DNA from: an uncultured Saprospiraceae bacterium
GTDB lineage: Bacteria; Bacteroidota; Bacteroidia; Chitinophagales; Saprospiraceae
Direction of reading: 5' to 3'
Assembly (NCBI GenBank): GCA_938007965.1
Contig: CALLMH010000045.1
Location: 1-64,000, forward strand
DNA: 64,000 nt
Shown here in pieces: positions 10,945-21,754 of this stretch (within the stretch, counting starts at the first letter, position 1; each line of letters starts with the position of its first letter). Under the pieces are notes generated by a model, which made no database searches, had not been told where the DNA came from, and saw only the letters and a program-made list of their open reading frames with translations. The position numbers and the translations under genes were made by a program.

Positions 10945-11130
10945 CAGGGATGTTCATAAGCAAGCGCCCTATCTAAATTCTGGTAAATCCTTGAATTCTT
11001 ATTTCGGTTCTTTGAAAAGACAGAAATCAAAGCCTAGCGACGAGCGATATGAGATGTTTGAATAAAGAGGGAATCTTCTCAAAAGTAGGGTAGAGAATAA
11101 AAGGATATTCTGTATTTCGGAATATCCCTA
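10945..11130 (+). repeat. Non-coding repeat, copy A (186 bp, MITE-like)
   Basis: It begins CAGGGATGTTC (10945-10955) and ends GGAATATCCCTA (to 11130), so the ends are imperfect inverted repeats. It matches, in reverse orientation, the 209-bp element at 36347-36555. Shared parts are the left end (AGGGATGTTCA.AAG.AAG.GC.CT), a middle block (AATCTT..., AAAGTAG) and the right end (AAGGATATTC..TATTT.CGGA.ATCCCTA). It lies between two convergent genes, and its last three bases are the stop codon of the leftward lyase gene. No coding capacity. It could be a miniature transposon remnant or a dispersed structured element. Confidence 0.6.
11103..11127. terminator. Hairpin at the end of the PL40-like gene
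   Basis: GGATATTC (11103-11110) pairs with GAATATCC (11120-11127). It abuts the stop codon of the leftward gene and lies inside repeat copy A. No strong T-tract. Confidence 0.4.
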
Positions 11131-13686
11131 ATTAATGATCACTTCCGTATTTTCACTTCTGTTGATAGTGTTTTTTTCTTTTGTAAAATCAATATAGACA
11201 GATATGGTGTCGATATTTTTAGAGCGAACGGTAACATTGTTAATTGTAAATTTCTCGCCTTCTCCAATGTAAATATTTAGAACTTTTTGGTTTTCATCTA
11301 GTGTGATGATCGCAAAGCCACCTTTAAAATAACAATCTAATGATTCATTTTTATAAACATCCCCTTTCTCTTGACTGATGATAAATTGAGTGATGGTATT
11401 GGTTCTTGTCTTACTCGTTACTTTGAAGCCTTTAAAAATGCCATCAGTTTCAAGTTTGGTAACGGACTGAATTCCATATTTTGATTTTTTGTCAAATGTA
11501 GGTTCGTAAACAACTGCAAAAGGATTGGTCCATGCTTCTCCTTTTTGACGGATAACGAGGGTAGGAGTTAATGAATCATCATAAGGTTCGGGTGCTTCAA
11601 ATGTTTTTGGTGCTAAAGCTTTTGTATATTCTCTATCTTTATTTCCAATAATAAATAGATTCATATACCTGTTTTTACCATGTAGTTTTTTTATCTCAAA
11701 AGTTGCTTTTACATCTGATCCGTATGTAGTAGAAGATACTACGTTTTCAAAGAAGTGCCACCCCGGGTTTCTATAATTTTGATTTCGAATATAAATGTCG
11801 TTTGCATTGGCCTGAAATCTGTTTTTGTCAGAATAGAGGTCTAAACCTTTAGTTTTAAATTTCAATTTATCTCCGATATTGTGATACAAATAGTCGTGGT
11901 ATTCATCAGGCAATTCGGAATCGGAACGAAATACATCGATATAGTAACCAGAAGTTGGTGAAGTACGAATAAGAGCCAATGTCCTTTCTTGAGTGGCCCC
12001 TGCTTTATCTCCTTTATCGTCTATAAATGAGGTGCGAGAAAAAGAATAATGCGGAGAAAGCGCGACTTCGGTCGGCATCGGCTCCATAGTGATGAGTTCC
12101 GTCGAGTTTATACCCAAGTTTATCCAGCCGCCCTCTCCTTGACTAGCTCCATTTACAATGATCGTATTGTGTGCTGCAAATAGACGAGAATAATTTTCAT
12201 GTAGATCAGTTCTATATTTTCCTCTTCCGTGGTCTACGCCTAGCACTTCTCCTAATCCGTACAATTCCATATCCATCCCGCTGGCGTGACCATGCACCAT
12301 ATGTGCACCTCCCACGAAACACATTAATCCATCATCTGGATCCCCCGTAGGACTTAGATTCCTCTGTAAAAACACACCCGCATGAGAAAATTTATCGGTT
12401 CGAGGAAGTACCGATTTTTCGTATGAATAGTCTTCTGTAGTATCGAACCACAAGAGTTTTAAGGGCGTGTAATATACCGTGACATCCTCCGACCTCTTAC
12501 CGACTTTAGCTCTATCATATTTGCCATCTGCGATACTTTTAGATATTAGAGGACCAAATTTTTCTGTCAGTTGGGGCACATTATTTTGTTTTCCCAGATG
12601 GTAGGCCATGTCATAGGAAGCATATGGGACATTAAGTTTTCTTTTACCGTCACCGAATCTTATTATCTCATTATTGGGATAGGCGACTTTATTCCATTGA
12701 TCTAACGAAGATGGAATTTTGTAATACTTCTTTCCTAACTGTAAATCAGGATTATACTTATCTAAGATCAGGAGGAGGCGTGTTGTGAAGATTGCGACCC
12801 CGATAGAGTACTGGGAGGTCTCAGGATATACATCTCCTCCTTCTTTATATTTTTTAAAAATATCAGGTAGGGCGTCCTGTTGATCTGTTCCTTTTGTTAA
12901 ATAATAATCTAAATATTTTTCTCTTTGTTCTAAGTCGTCTATGGCCAAAGCATTTTGCACCAAGCTAAATGATTCTAAAACGGACCAATTGGACCCTGTA
13001 TGGCCATGCTCCACTGCTAACTTTGCATAGGTGAGAATTACATTCTGTGATTTTTCCTCAGAAAATTTTATAAGTTTATTTTGGCCTACATCGTAAGCTT
13101 TATTTCCTGCCTTGATATATGGTGCAATAAAATCATAAATAATGGGTATCTGAGCACCAAATACGCGTGCCTCTCTCAAGTGGTCAAGGGGATAAATCCA
13201 TCCTCCATTTCCTTTTTTGTCTGAAGGTTGTAGCTGTGATATACTTTCATTGAAATTATGTAAGATATCTAGTGCGCATTGGGCATATATATCCTCTTCG
13301 GTGAGGAAATACAGTACTCCGCAGTCAATACCGATTTGTAAATATTGATTAAGTGTAAGCCTTTCTTGATAATTTGCATCTGTGAAATTATCAAATCTCT
13401 TAAATGGTGGAGTCTTGTGTTGTGATTGATCTGACCAGTCGAGAGGAAGTCTTATGAGAAAGTCTTTAGGTGAATTTTTATAAACTTCGATATCTTTATC
13501 GAGCCGACTTTTAAATGCAGTGTAAAATGTTTTAGCCCATGTTTGTGATTCTATCTTGCGAAGGATGTCCGCTTTGTCTTTTTGCTTTACCCAAATAAAT
13601 GGACGTTCCAATGATTGAGCTGCAGCACTGAATGCCGTCAATGATAAATATAAGAAGACAATAATCTTTATAAATCTATTCATCAT
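11128..13686 (-). CDS. Polysaccharide lyase with heparinase II/III-like fold, PL40-like (candidate ulvan lyase)
   Basis: 852 residues with a signal peptide (about 1-23, ending SAAAQ) and no T9SS tail, so probably periplasmic or outer-membrane associated. Residues about 90-420 look like an (alpha/alpha) toroid (HGHTGSNWSVLES near 240). Residues about 450-850 resemble the heparinase II/III beta-sandwich: MVHGHASGMDMELYG, GVDHGRGKY, then LFAAHNTIIVNG, the typical His-Asn-Thr segment. This architecture and its place in the lyase operon match the PL40 ulvan lyases described from Bacteroidota ulvan loci; I infer that family and cannot exclude another heparinase-like PL family. It is the last of four genes read from the sulfatase-GH78 promoter, 62 bp after a PL24-type gene. 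Confidence 0.72.
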   Translation of the reverse strand: MMNRFIKIIVFLYLSLTAFSAAAQSLERPFIWVKQKDKADILRKIESQTWAKTFYTAFKSRLDKDIEVYKNSPKDFLIRLPLDWSDQSQHKTPPFKRFDNFTDANYQERLTLNQYLQIGIDCGVLYFLTEEDIYAQCALDILHNFNESISQLQPSDKKGNGGWIYPLDHLREARVFGAQIPIIYDFIAPYIKAGNKAYDVGQNKLIKFSEEKSQNVILTYAKLAVEHGHTGSNWSVLESFSLVQNALAIDDLEQREKYLDYYLTKGTDQQDALPDIFKKYKEGGDVYPETSQYSIGVAIFTTRLLLILDKYNPDLQLGKKYYKIPSSLDQWNKVAYPNNEIIRFGDGKRKLNVPYASYDMAYHLGKQNNVPQLTEKFGPLISKSIADGKYDRAKVGKRSEDVTVYYTPLKLLWFDTTEDYSYEKSVLPRTDKFSHAGVFLQRNLSPTGDPDDGLMCFVGGAHMVHGHASGMDMELYGLGEVLGVDHGRGKYRTDLHENYSRLFAAHNTIIVNGASQGEGGWINLGINSTELITMEPMPTEVALSPHYSFSRTSFIDDKGDKAGATQERTLALIRTSPTSGYYIDVFRSDSELPDEYHDYLYHNIGDKLKFKTKGLDLYSDKNRFQANANDIYIRNQNYRNPGWHFFENVVSSTTYGSDVKATFEIKKLHGKNRYMNLFIIGNKDREYTKALAPKTFEAPEPYDDSLTPTLVIRQKGEAWTNPFAVVYEPTFDKKSKYGIQSVTKLETDGIFKGFKVTSKTRTNTITQFIISQEKGDVYKNESLDCYFKGGFAIITLDENQKVLNIYIGEGEKFTINNVTVRSKNIDTISVYIDFTKEKNTINRSENTEVIIN

Positions 13687-13748
13687 GCTTAATTTGATTT
13701 CGCATTTATTTAAAATTGTACCATTTCTCAGATACCTTTTTGCAATTA

Positions 13749-15848
13749 CTAATAAAGTACTAATTTTTTGATATCCGTTCCATTATCGGAAGATAGCTGA
13801 AGCAAATAAATACCTTTTGGATAGTTGGAAAGATCAATCTCATTATGAGTTAATATACCTTGTTGCACAATTTCACCTTCTAATGATAGCACCGAATACC
13901 TAAGATTAGGGTCATTCGTTTTTATATTAAAAATACCATTGCTTGGGTTAGGAAAGATAGTTGTTTGTTGATTTAATGTATTACTCGTATTGACTAGTTG
14001 TATATCAGAGACGAATTCTAATTTATCAGGGAGACTAGATAAGGACTTCCTTTGTGTTATTTTAACTACATTTTCTCCTTCGTTTAGCATTATCCCGGGA
14101 AGAGAGGAGGGTAGGAAAACGTCCCAATTAAAAGTTCTGGTCACTAAGAACTTTTCATATTTTACGCCATTTATTTCAACATCTACAATCGAGCTATCTT
14201 GATTTGGATTAGCTGCTATTAAATTAAATGTATAAATACCCGCAGAATCTACTTGGAAAGTATATTGCATCCATTCGTTACCTTTGAAATGCGTTACTAC
14301 ATAACCATTTGAAGCGGTTGCTCTGGCTTCAATATCGACATCGTCTGTTCTATATTCACCGCCTAAGTTTCCTTCGGTGGTGTCATAATATGCCACATCT
14401 TGACCTCCTTCGTCGTAGTCCTCTGCTTCGATTGTGATACGCACAGGTGTCACACCATTGAAAATACCATCTGAAAGATTGAATACTTGGAGGTGTAGTG
14501 GACAAGCATCTCCTGGTGTGTTTTCCATTAAGTAAACATAGAGTTTATCCTCTTTAAGAACAGCATTGAAGTGTTTGAAAGTGGTGGAATCTGTAACTTC
14601 ATAATATATTGTTTCCCATTTATTTTGTCCTTCTGGTGTAGCTTTGATGATGATCCTTCCTCCTGAAAGATTTACCATGAAGACATAATTATTGAAATGA
14701 AACATACGACCGAGTGGAACACCATTGCCTGAATCACTAGAAAATACGTATTCTCCAAGTCTTCTATAATAATGGACATTGATATTATCTACTTGGGTAG
14801 TAATATGAATAGCACCATTTTCGGTAATAGTAAAAGCCGGACCTCCTGATATTCGAGGTGCATCAGATGTTCCGTAATCATCTGCCGGTTCTGCGATTTT
14901 TACTACGTCAGGATTTTTAATTGGTATGGATAGACTATTTCCATTGATGTCAACCCATTGATTGGATTGTGTTACGGGTAGGGCATCAGTAGCCGCAAAA
15001 TAAAGACCACTGTTGAGTTCGTAATTATCATTTTGAGCATATCGAATACAAAATATGGAATAATATGTCCCATTCAGAAATTTTTCTTCTCCATATAAAC
15101 TGTATCTATTTGGTAATGGAATAGAACCGTCAGAATATAGCCAGTTGTTCGACCAAGAACTGCCGTCGTAAGAAGCCATGAAAATATCGCCATTTCCAGC
15201 GCCACCTCTTCGGAATCTGACCACTAAGCTTCCATCTCCTGCTCTATGGATGGAAGGGTAAGTAATCCGTTCATAGTTCTGACCCACTTTGAGAAAATCT
15301 TGTTTTGGATTAAATAAACTCAAGTTGAAATCTGAATCAGGGACGAAGGCGGTATTGGGGATAGATACCGAATAATTAAAATAATCGTCTGGATAATCAT
15401 CACTAGAGTAAGCATGCATATCGTACAAAATATGAATTGTCTCATCGATGGGACTGATAGCTATAGCTGCAATATTGTGTGAATCACCAACATTAGGATT
15501 ACCCTGGAATCCTATGTGTTGATGTGGAAATTCGATCGTAACCCAATCTGCATTTGGATCTTCTAGATTTTTTCTGGATAACATCAAGTGACGATCATCC
15601 ATACCACCCCGATACCAAGTGACAAAAACAAAACCACCTATTACGTCGATGCAATCACCATGAGGCGAAATACGCCTACCAAATCTATAGTTGCCACTAG
15701 GATTAGTAACAGCGTCATATTTTGTTCCATCAAAAAATAAAGCATTATCAGCAATTATTGATTCTGCTTCTAGAGTTACCTTTAGTTGTTGAGCATTTAC
15801 AATAACTACAAAAAATAATGAAAGATAAATTGTATAAAGAAGCTTCAT
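13749..15848 (-). CDS. Secreted ulvan lyase, PL24-type beta-propeller with CBM6-like domain and T9SS tail (copy 2)
   Basis: 699 residues; signal peptide about 1-19. Residues about 35-460 are a BNR_4-type seven-bladed propeller with the segments of PL24 ulvan lyases: RISPHGDCID, TIEFPHQHIGFQG, GDSHN (His124), LYDMHAY (His145) and ITYPSIHRAGDGSLVVRFRRGG (Tyr197 and Arg211-214), a His/His/Tyr/Arg set like that used for beta-elimination in propeller lyases. Residues about 475-615 form a CBM6-like domain (ITIEAEDYDEGGQDVAY, GNEWMQYTFQVDSAG). The C-terminus is a type A T9SS sorting domain (FPNPSNGIFNI to KLVLY). It is a tandem paralog of the gene at 15894, highly similar over the whole length, 45 bp downstream in the same operon. 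Specificity for ulvan is inferred from family and locus. Confidence 0.8.
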   Translation of the reverse strand: MKLLYTIYLSLFFVVIVNAQQLKVTLEAESIIADNALFFDGTKYDAVTNPSGNYRFGRRISPHGDCIDVIGGFVFVTWYRGGMDDRHLMLSRKNLEDPNADWVTIEFPHQHIGFQGNPNVGDSHNIAAIAISPIDETIHILYDMHAYSSDDYPDDYFNYSVSIPNTAFVPDSDFNLSLFNPKQDFLKVGQNYERITYPSIHRAGDGSLVVRFRRGGAGNGDIFMASYDGSSWSNNWLYSDGSIPLPNRYSLYGEEKFLNGTYYSIFCIRYAQNDNYELNSGLYFAATDALPVTQSNQWVDINGNSLSIPIKNPDVVKIAEPADDYGTSDAPRISGGPAFTITENGAIHITTQVDNINVHYYRRLGEYVFSSDSGNGVPLGRMFHFNNYVFMVNLSGGRIIIKATPEGQNKWETIYYEVTDSTTFKHFNAVLKEDKLYVYLMENTPGDACPLHLQVFNLSDGIFNGVTPVRITIEAEDYDEGGQDVAYYDTTEGNLGGEYRTDDVDIEARATASNGYVVTHFKGNEWMQYTFQVDSAGIYTFNLIAANPNQDSSIVDVEINGVKYEKFLVTRTFNWDVFLPSSLPGIMLNEGENVVKITQRKSLSSLPDKLEFVSDIQLVNTSNTLNQQTTIFPNPSNGIFNIKTNDPNLRYSVLSLEGEIVQQGILTHNEIDLSNYPKGIYLLQLSSDNGTDIKKLVLY

Positions 15849-15893
15849 TTACATTGTATTTAAATTTACTAATTTACTTTTCCTTTTAAGAGT

Positions 15894-18002
15894 CTAATCG
15901 ACCACCAATTTTTTTACGATCGTTCCACTATCAGAAGACAACTGAAGAAAATATATACCTCTTGGATAGTTGGTGAGATCAATCTCGTTTTGCTTTAATA
16001 TACCTTGCTGCACAATTTCACCTTCTAGTGACACCACAGCAAACCTATGGTTTTGGTCAGAAGCTCTTATATTAAAAATACCATTGCTTGGATTGGGGAA
16101 GACAGTCGTTTCTTGCCTTGATGTTTCGATTGTATTTACTATTTGTATATCTGAAACAAATTCTAGTTTGTCGGGTCGACTCGATAAGGATTGCTTTTGC
16201 GTAATCCTAACCACATTCTCACCTTTATTAAGTTCAATGTTGGGAAGAGAAGAAGGCAGGAAAATATTCCAATCAAAGGTTCTGGTCACTAAGAAATCTT
16301 CGTATACCACACCATTAATTTCAACTTCCATTCTTGATGTATCTTGGTTTTGATTGGCAGCTATTAGGTTAAATGTATAAAGCCCCGCAGAATCTACTTG
16401 GAAGGTATATTGCATCCATTCATTGCCTTTGAATTCTGTTATTGCGTGACCATTAGAAGCCGTCGTCTTAGCTTCAATATCAACATCGTCGGTTCTATAT
16501 GCACCACCTGAGTTTCCCGAAGAAGTGTCATGATAAGCTACATCCTGACCGCCTTCATCATAGTCTTCAGCTTCAATGTCTATGGTTGCAAAAGTCGGAT
16601 AGTCGATAATACCTTCAGAAAGATTGAATATTTGCAAGTGTAAAGGGCAAGCATCTCCGGGTATGTTTTCCATTAAATAGACATAGAGTTTATCTGCGTC
16701 AAGGACTGCATCGAAATGCCTAAACCGTGTCGGTTCAGTAATTGCGGAATAAATTATTTCCCAGTTATTTTCTCCCTCTGGTGTTGCCTTGATGACCGGT
16801 CTTCCTCCTAAAAGTTCTACCATAAATACATAATTATTATGACTGAAAATATCACCTCGCACTTGTGGAAATGGAATAGCCCCTCCAGAATTACTCGAAA
16901 AAGTAGTTTGTCCAACACCTCTATAGTAATGGACATTGGCATTATCTACTCGGGTGACGGCATGGATTGCACCACTTTCGGTTATGGTGAAAGCCGGGTC
17001 AAAAGACGTTCGAGGTGCAGCGGTTGTGCCGTAATCATCTGATGGTTCTGCGATTTTAACTACATCGGCATTCTTTATAGGCATTGAGATGCTATTACCA
17101 TTGACGTCAATCCATTGATTAGATTGCGTAACGGGTAGTGCATCGGTAGCTGCAAAATAAAGACCATTATTGTTGGTATAGTTATCATTTTGAGCATATC
17201 GGATAGAAAATATAGAGTAAAAGGTTCCATATAAGAATTTCTCTTGCCCATATAAGCTATACCTATCGGGTAATGGAATAGAACCGTCAGCATAGAGCCA
17301 ATTGTTTGACCAAGAATTGCCATCGTAAGATGCCATATAAATATCTCCATTACCAGAGCCACCTCTTCTATATCTAGTTACTAGGCTGCCGTCGTCAGCT
17401 CTATGCAGGGCGGGATAAGTTACCCGTTCATAATTTTGACCAGATTTGAGATAATCTTGCTTTGGATTGAATAAGCTCAAATTAAACTCAGCATCAGGTA
17501 CAAAAGCAGCGTTGGGAATCGAAACCGAATAATTGAAAAAATCGTCTGGGTAAGAATTCTCGGTATAAGCGTGCATATCGTACAATATATGAATCGTTTC
17601 ATCTATTGTACATATGCCAATGGCAGCAGTATTATGAGAATCTCCAATATTGGGATTTCCCTGCCAGCCAATATGCTGATGCGGAAATTCTATCGTCACC
17701 CAATCGGCATTGGGGTCATCCAATTTTTTTCTGGACAACATTAAATGACGATTATCCATACCGCCTTGATACCAGGTGACAAAAACAAAACCGTCTACCA
17801 CATCAATACAATCTCCATGTGGCGAAATACGATTCGCAAATCTATAATTACCACTTGGATTGCTATTATTATGCTGTGTTCCATCAAAAAACAAAGCATT
17901 GTCTGCGATTACCGACTCCTCTTCTAAGGTTGCCATTAATTGTTGAGCATTTGTAATAACTACAAAACCTATAGAAAATAGTATAGAATAGAACAACCTC
18001 AT
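15894..18002 (-). CDS. Secreted ulvan lyase, PL24-type beta-propeller with CBM6-like domain and T9SS tail (copy 1)
   Basis: 702 residues, same architecture as the gene at 13749: signal peptide (MRLFYSILFSIGF to NAQQ), BNR_4 propeller with RISPHGDCID, GDSHN, LYDMHAY and VTYPALHRADDGSLVTRYRRGG, CBM6-like domain (IDIEAEDYDEGGQDVAY), T9SS type A tail (FPNPSNGIFNI to KKLVVD). The catalytic-type His, Tyr and Arg residues are kept in both copies, so both are probably active. Visible differences are concentrated in the propeller loops (HNNSN for YDAVTNP; FSSNSGGAIPFPQ for FSSDSGNGVPLG), where specificity could differ. Its start codon follows directly on the stop codon of the upstream sulfatase-GH78 gene with no spacer, which implies coupled expression. 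It is probably the product of a fairly recent tandem duplication. Confidence 0.8.
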   Translation of the reverse strand: MRLFYSILFSIGFVVITNAQQLMATLEEESVIADNALFFDGTQHNNSNPSGNYRFANRISPHGDCIDVVDGFVFVTWYQGGMDNRHLMLSRKKLDDPNADWVTIEFPHQHIGWQGNPNIGDSHNTAAIGICTIDETIHILYDMHAYTENSYPDDFFNYSVSIPNAAFVPDAEFNLSLFNPKQDYLKSGQNYERVTYPALHRADDGSLVTRYRRGGSGNGDIYMASYDGNSWSNNWLYADGSIPLPDRYSLYGQEKFLYGTFYSIFSIRYAQNDNYTNNNGLYFAATDALPVTQSNQWIDVNGNSISMPIKNADVVKIAEPSDDYGTTAAPRTSFDPAFTITESGAIHAVTRVDNANVHYYRGVGQTTFSSNSGGAIPFPQVRGDIFSHNNYVFMVELLGGRPVIKATPEGENNWEIIYSAITEPTRFRHFDAVLDADKLYVYLMENIPGDACPLHLQIFNLSEGIIDYPTFATIDIEAEDYDEGGQDVAYHDTSSGNSGGAYRTDDVDIEAKTTASNGHAITEFKGNEWMQYTFQVDSAGLYTFNLIAANQNQDTSRMEVEINGVVYEDFLVTRTFDWNIFLPSSLPNIELNKGENVVRITQKQSLSSRPDKLEFVSDIQIVNTIETSRQETTVFPNPSNGIFNIRASDQNHRFAVVSLEGEIVQQGILKQNEIDLTNYPRGIYFLQLSSDSGTIVKKLVVD

Positions 18003-21000
18003 TTAAAATGAATTAATCTTTAATTTTATAGTATGCTTTCCAGGGGCGAGCCTAATCACATCAAAAGCAGAAGGCACTTTTTCTCCATTGTGAATAAAAT
18101 CTTTCTCGTCCAAATCATTTAAAGAAAATTCTGCCACCATATTGGCAGGTATTTCAATGGTATAAGTTTGTAAGCGTGGACCGTTAAATTTATACTTAGC
18201 TTTTATCGTTCCTAAAACAGTAGGTACTTCAATTTCACTTGATTTTAGATCACTCATTTGTGGTTTTATCGTCGCTACACTGAATCCAGGCGTTTTAGGT
18301 TTGATTCCCCATAATCCTCTCGGTATGACATTAGCGGGGACGGCGCCCCAAGCATGATTCCAATCTAGATTTATCTTATCTTTATAGCCCCATGCTTCTA
18401 GACTTATCGTAGAACCTTCTCTAATCATATTGTACCAGCTTCTCTCGGATGTGCTTGACAATAATTCCAAAGCGTAATCTGCCTCACCCGCATTATACAA
18501 TCCGTCCATTAAGAATTGAGCCCCATAAACGCTGCATGCCATTCCTCGTGACTTGACGTAATCCATCACTGATTCAAAATGCTCTTCAGGTACCAAACCG
18601 AATGCTAAAGGCATCATATTGGCATGTAAAGATGCGTGGTCAGTGCCAATTCCGTCCACATAAATGCCTCTTTCTTTATCAAACATCTGTTCGTTTACAG
18701 CTTTTTTAGCTTTAGCGGCTCTCAATTCGAAGTCTAATACTTCTTGTGTTTTGCCTAATATCTTTGCAAATTCTGCCATGATTTTCATGTTCTCATAGAA
18801 AAAAGCATTGATCACAGTACTATAAGGTTTAAAAACAAAACCATCACGTGCGCCTTTGTTGCCACTTCTCATAAAGTTAGCACTTGGCCAATCCACAATG
18901 TCGGTCAATGGTTTCTTGTAACCAGGTTCGAAACCAAGTTTGTACATGAACTCTTCTGTCACCTTGGTAGAAGTAATTAACCCGTCTTCATTGGACAATT
19001 CATATAGAGTTTTATGCTTTAATGGTTCGTAATATCGTTCTATCAACTCTGAATTGCCAGTATACATATAGTCAGCATATATGAGCAATGCCACATGCTG
19101 CTGCCATTCTGTAGGCCATGTCGGATTTTTCATAAAATATTCAATAGTTCGTCTTCCGATAGCAAACTCCCTATCTGTGGTGTAATGACTTAGCTGATTT
19201 AGATAAGCATCAGCTTCGTAAGGAATACGTTCGCGGTCGCCATCTACATACAAACCCGCAAAAGTCGTTGCCTTGATGGAGTACCTACACATATCCCAGA
19301 CTTGATTTAAGATATCATTGTCACTATCAAAACTACTTGCTGCATCATCCCAATATCCAGTATGTCTCAACTGTTCAAAATCTTCGGCTTCAAAAGTCGA
19401 TTTCGCTCCTTCTACTTCAGCATATCTGAAAGGCTGCAATCCTGGAAAACTTGCAGGTAAAGGGACTGCCTTACTTGGTCCCTTCATACGTTTATCTGGA
19501 ACTGGATTGATTTGAATCTGGTATTTTGTTTGCCCTGGCTTCACAACTGTCTTTATTTCCTGATATCGGATGTTACTTTTTTCTGGAGGTGTTCTATTCA
19601 CGTTACCTTGAGCATCGATCATCTCTCCAATTCTAAAAGTCAATGTATCAGGTTCTTTAGCCTCATAATTAAAATCTATAGTGGCAAATGCAGCCTTACC
19701 GAAATCCATAAAATATACATCTCCTCGTTTTTCGAATTTCACAGGGTTTACTTTAGTGACCAAAAATTTATTAGCCGTAGAGACCATACCGTTATTACTT
19801 TTGCCTGTGGTAAATTCTTGTGGTTTAGAATAATCTACCAACCGATTTTCGTCATCCCATATTCGTACTTTCCAGAAGTATGTCTTTCCGATAGATAGAG
19901 GGCTACCATTATACTCCACATTGGTTGATTTGTTAGTACGTACTTGTCCGCTATCCCATACATCTCCATTATTAGCATCGATAATTGCTTTGGAAGAGGC
20001 GACTAAGATTTGGTAAGCTGCTTGAAATTTTGATTCCATAGGTACAGCCCAGCCAAATTCTGGTTTCGTATCTAATACTTCTACTTCAGTTTCAGGAGAT
20101 CTGATTAATTCTACGGTAAGGTGAGTAGGTCCATTTCTATAAGCATTACTGTTTCTCTTGATGAGTTCGTCACATTTTGCACGAAGTTCTGCGGCTACTT
20201 TTTTGTATTTAGATTTTCCTATGAGATTATTAATTTCTTTTGGATCCTTTTTTAGATCGTATAATTCTTCAATAGATTTATCATTCACATATCTAAAGTA
20301 TTTCCATTTTTCAGTACGTACACCTTCACTAGGAGGTATTTCACTGAAGTCCCATATATGTTCAATTAGTATAGTATCCCGACCTATTGATTTGGATTCT
20401 TTATTTACAATTGGCATTAGACTTTTGCCTTGCCATGTTTTTGGTGCTGGAATACCTGCAAGATCTGCTATGGTAGAGGGCACATCAATATTCAGTGCCA
20501 TATCTTTTACATCTTGATGCTTATTTATTCTAGGGTCAAAAACGATCAGTGGTACTCGGATAGAATTATCGTACATCAGCCATTTTCCTGCCATTTGTCG
20601 TTCGCCTAGGAAGTAGCCATTATCACCCATGACGATGATGACAGTATTTTTATCTATTCCTTTTTCTTTTAACTTTTTTCGTATTTTTTTAATCTCTAAA
20701 TCAACTCCCGATATCATCCTGTAATATCCCTTTACACTGTGTTGATATTTTTCGGGATTATCATAACGCCATGTCCATCGCAATCTGTTAAATCCATCAC
20801 GCACGATTTTAGGCTGAGCTTCAAAATACTTATCGTCTCCAAGTTCGGGGCCTGGAATGGTAGTGTTACTTAGCAGATTGTCGGTAGTGCTTTGCCAAAA
20901 ATACTGGTCTTCTGCGGAGTCATGTGCATGAGGTGCGCTAAAACTCAGAGACAAGCAAAATGGTTTGTCACTAGAAGTATCATCAATAAAGTCTAATGCT

Positions 21001-21536
21001 TTTTGGCCAGTATACCTAGTCAGGTGAACGGTATCCTCTCCGATAGTTTTGTAATAATATCCTCTTTTATCTTTAAATCTATTATTTCTATCATAGGATT
21101 CATATACATCGAATTGTTTATCTAAATCTTGGTAGCGAACACCGTATTTTCCAAAAAAACCGGTTTGATATCCATTGTTTTTTAGTAAAGTAGGGTAGGA
21201 ATTCTCCATGTATTCCTCTCTTACATTCCCCGTTTGGAAATTAAAATTATGGGAACGTTCATGCAATCCTGTCAATATAGACGCTCTACTCGCTGCGCAG
21301 ATTGGAGTAGTGACAATAGCGCTTTGAAAATAGGTCCCTGATTTTGCCAGGTCATCCATTTCTGGAGTTTCTACAAATTTATTGCCTGCATACCCGATCG
21401 CATCATACCGTTGATCATCGGTTAGGATAAATATAATATTAGGTTTTTCGGCGTTCGATAAAGATGTTTGAGACCGACTAATATTAGAGAAGTAAAGTGT
21501 GATGAAGAGTATGAATAGAAACGTATTTTTTCTCAT
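18003..21536 (-). CDS. Bimodular S1 sulfatase - GH78 alpha-L-rhamnosidase
   Basis: 1177 residues from the ATG at 21536. A frame from 21599 exists, but that ATG lies inside the -7 element and the internal Met begins a proper signal peptide ([11 protein letters not shown] to SRSQ). Residues about 30-480 are a sulfatase: [14 protein letters not shown], formylglycine motif C-A-A-S-R (Cys80), [18 protein letters not shown]. Residues about 490-1177 are GH78: a fibronectin-like domain ([12 protein letters not shown]), the (alpha/alpha)6 core with [18 protein letters not shown] (catalytic Asp/Glu region), and the C-terminal beta-domain. Such a fusion could remove the sulfate and then the exposed rhamnose; a similar S1_25-GH78 enzyme is known in characterised ulvan loci. 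First gene of a four-gene operon with its own regulon promoter. The Ala in place of Pro in the motif is an accepted S1 variant. Confidence 0.9.
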   Translation of the reverse strand: MRKNTFLFILFITLYFSNISRSQTSLSNAEKPNIIFILTDDQRYDAIGYAGNKFVETPEMDDLAKSGTYFQSAIVTTPICAASRASILTGLHERSHNFNFQTGNVREEYMENSYPTLLKNNGYQTGFFGKYGVRYQDLDKQFDVYESYDRNNRFKDKRGYYYKTIGEDTVHLTRYTGQKALDFIDDTSSDKPFCLSLSFSAPHAHDSAEDQYFWQSTTDNLLSNTTIPGPELGDDKYFEAQPKIVRDGFNRLRWTWRYDNPEKYQHSVKGYYRMISGVDLEIKKIRKKLKEKGIDKNTVIIVMGDNGYFLGERQMAGKWLMYDNSIRVPLIVFDPRINKHQDVKDMALNIDVPSTIADLAGIPAPKTWQGKSLMPIVNKESKSIGRDTILIEHIWDFSEIPPSEGVRTEKWKYFRYVNDKSIEELYDLKKDPKEINNLIGKSKYKKVAAELRAKCDELIKRNSNAYRNGPTHLTVELIRSPETEVEVLDTKPEFGWAVPMESKFQAAYQILVASSKAIIDANNGDVWDSGQVRTNKSTNVEYNGSPLSIGKTYFWKVRIWDDENRLVDYSKPQEFTTGKSNNGMVSTANKFLVTKVNPVKFEKRGDVYFMDFGKAAFATIDFNYEAKEPDTLTFRIGEMIDAQGNVNRTPPEKSNIRYQEIKTVVKPGQTKYQIQINPVPDKRMKGPSKAVPLPASFPGLQPFRYAEVEGAKSTFEAEDFEQLRHTGYWDDAASSFDSDNDILNQVWDMCRYSIKATTFAGLYVDGDRERIPYEADAYLNQLSHYTTDREFAIGRRTIEYFMKNPTWPTEWQQHVALLIYADYMYTGNSELIERYYEPLKHKTLYELSNEDGLITSTKVTEEFMYKLGFEPGYKKPLTDIVDWPSANFMRSGNKGARDGFVFKPYSTVINAFFYENMKIMAEFAKILGKTQEVLDFELRAAKAKKAVNEQMFDKERGIYVDGIGTDHASLHANMMPLAFGLVPEEHFESVMDYVKSRGMACSVYGAQFLMDGLYNAGEADYALELLSSTSERSWYNMIREGSTISLEAWGYKDKINLDWNHAWGAVPANVIPRGLWGIKPKTPGFSVATIKPQMSDLKSSEIEVPTVLGTIKAKYKFNGPRLQTYTIEIPANMVAEFSLNDLDEKDFIHNGEKVPSAFDVIRLAPGKHTIKLKINSF

Positions 21537-21592
21537 AAAATTATTGATTAACAGAGTTCTATGGCTCTTTAGATTTTTAAAGAGGATTTCTG

Positions 21593-21637
21593 TAAACATA
21601 TATTTATCTACTTCAAATCCTATCCTGTACTATCCTG
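21593..21637 (-). promoter_or_regulatory. Regulon box and -7 element for the sulfatase-GH78 / lyase operon
   Basis: Minus strand: CAGGAT-AGTA-CAGGAT (21637-21622), a perfect 10-bp-period direct repeat, then 21 nt, then TATGTTTA (21600-21593). The chosen start at 21536 lies 56 nt downstream. Confidence 0.85.
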
Positions 21638-21673
21638 ACAACTTGTAAGATAGCCGAACTTTCATATTTAAAC

Positions 21674-21707
21674 AAAAAAACCTCTACTGTACAATATACA
21701 GTAGAGG
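21674..21707 (-). terminator. Intrinsic terminator of the SusCD operon
   Basis: CCTCTACTGTA and TACAGTAGAGG form a perfect 11-bp stem (21681-21691 with 21697-21707) around a 5-nt loop. Read leftward it is followed by seven T residues, a textbook rho-independent terminator just after the FAS1-like gene. Confidence 0.88.
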
Positions 21708-21754
21708 AAACTTAACTATTTTACATGATTAATAGACTGAAATCTAATTAATCA

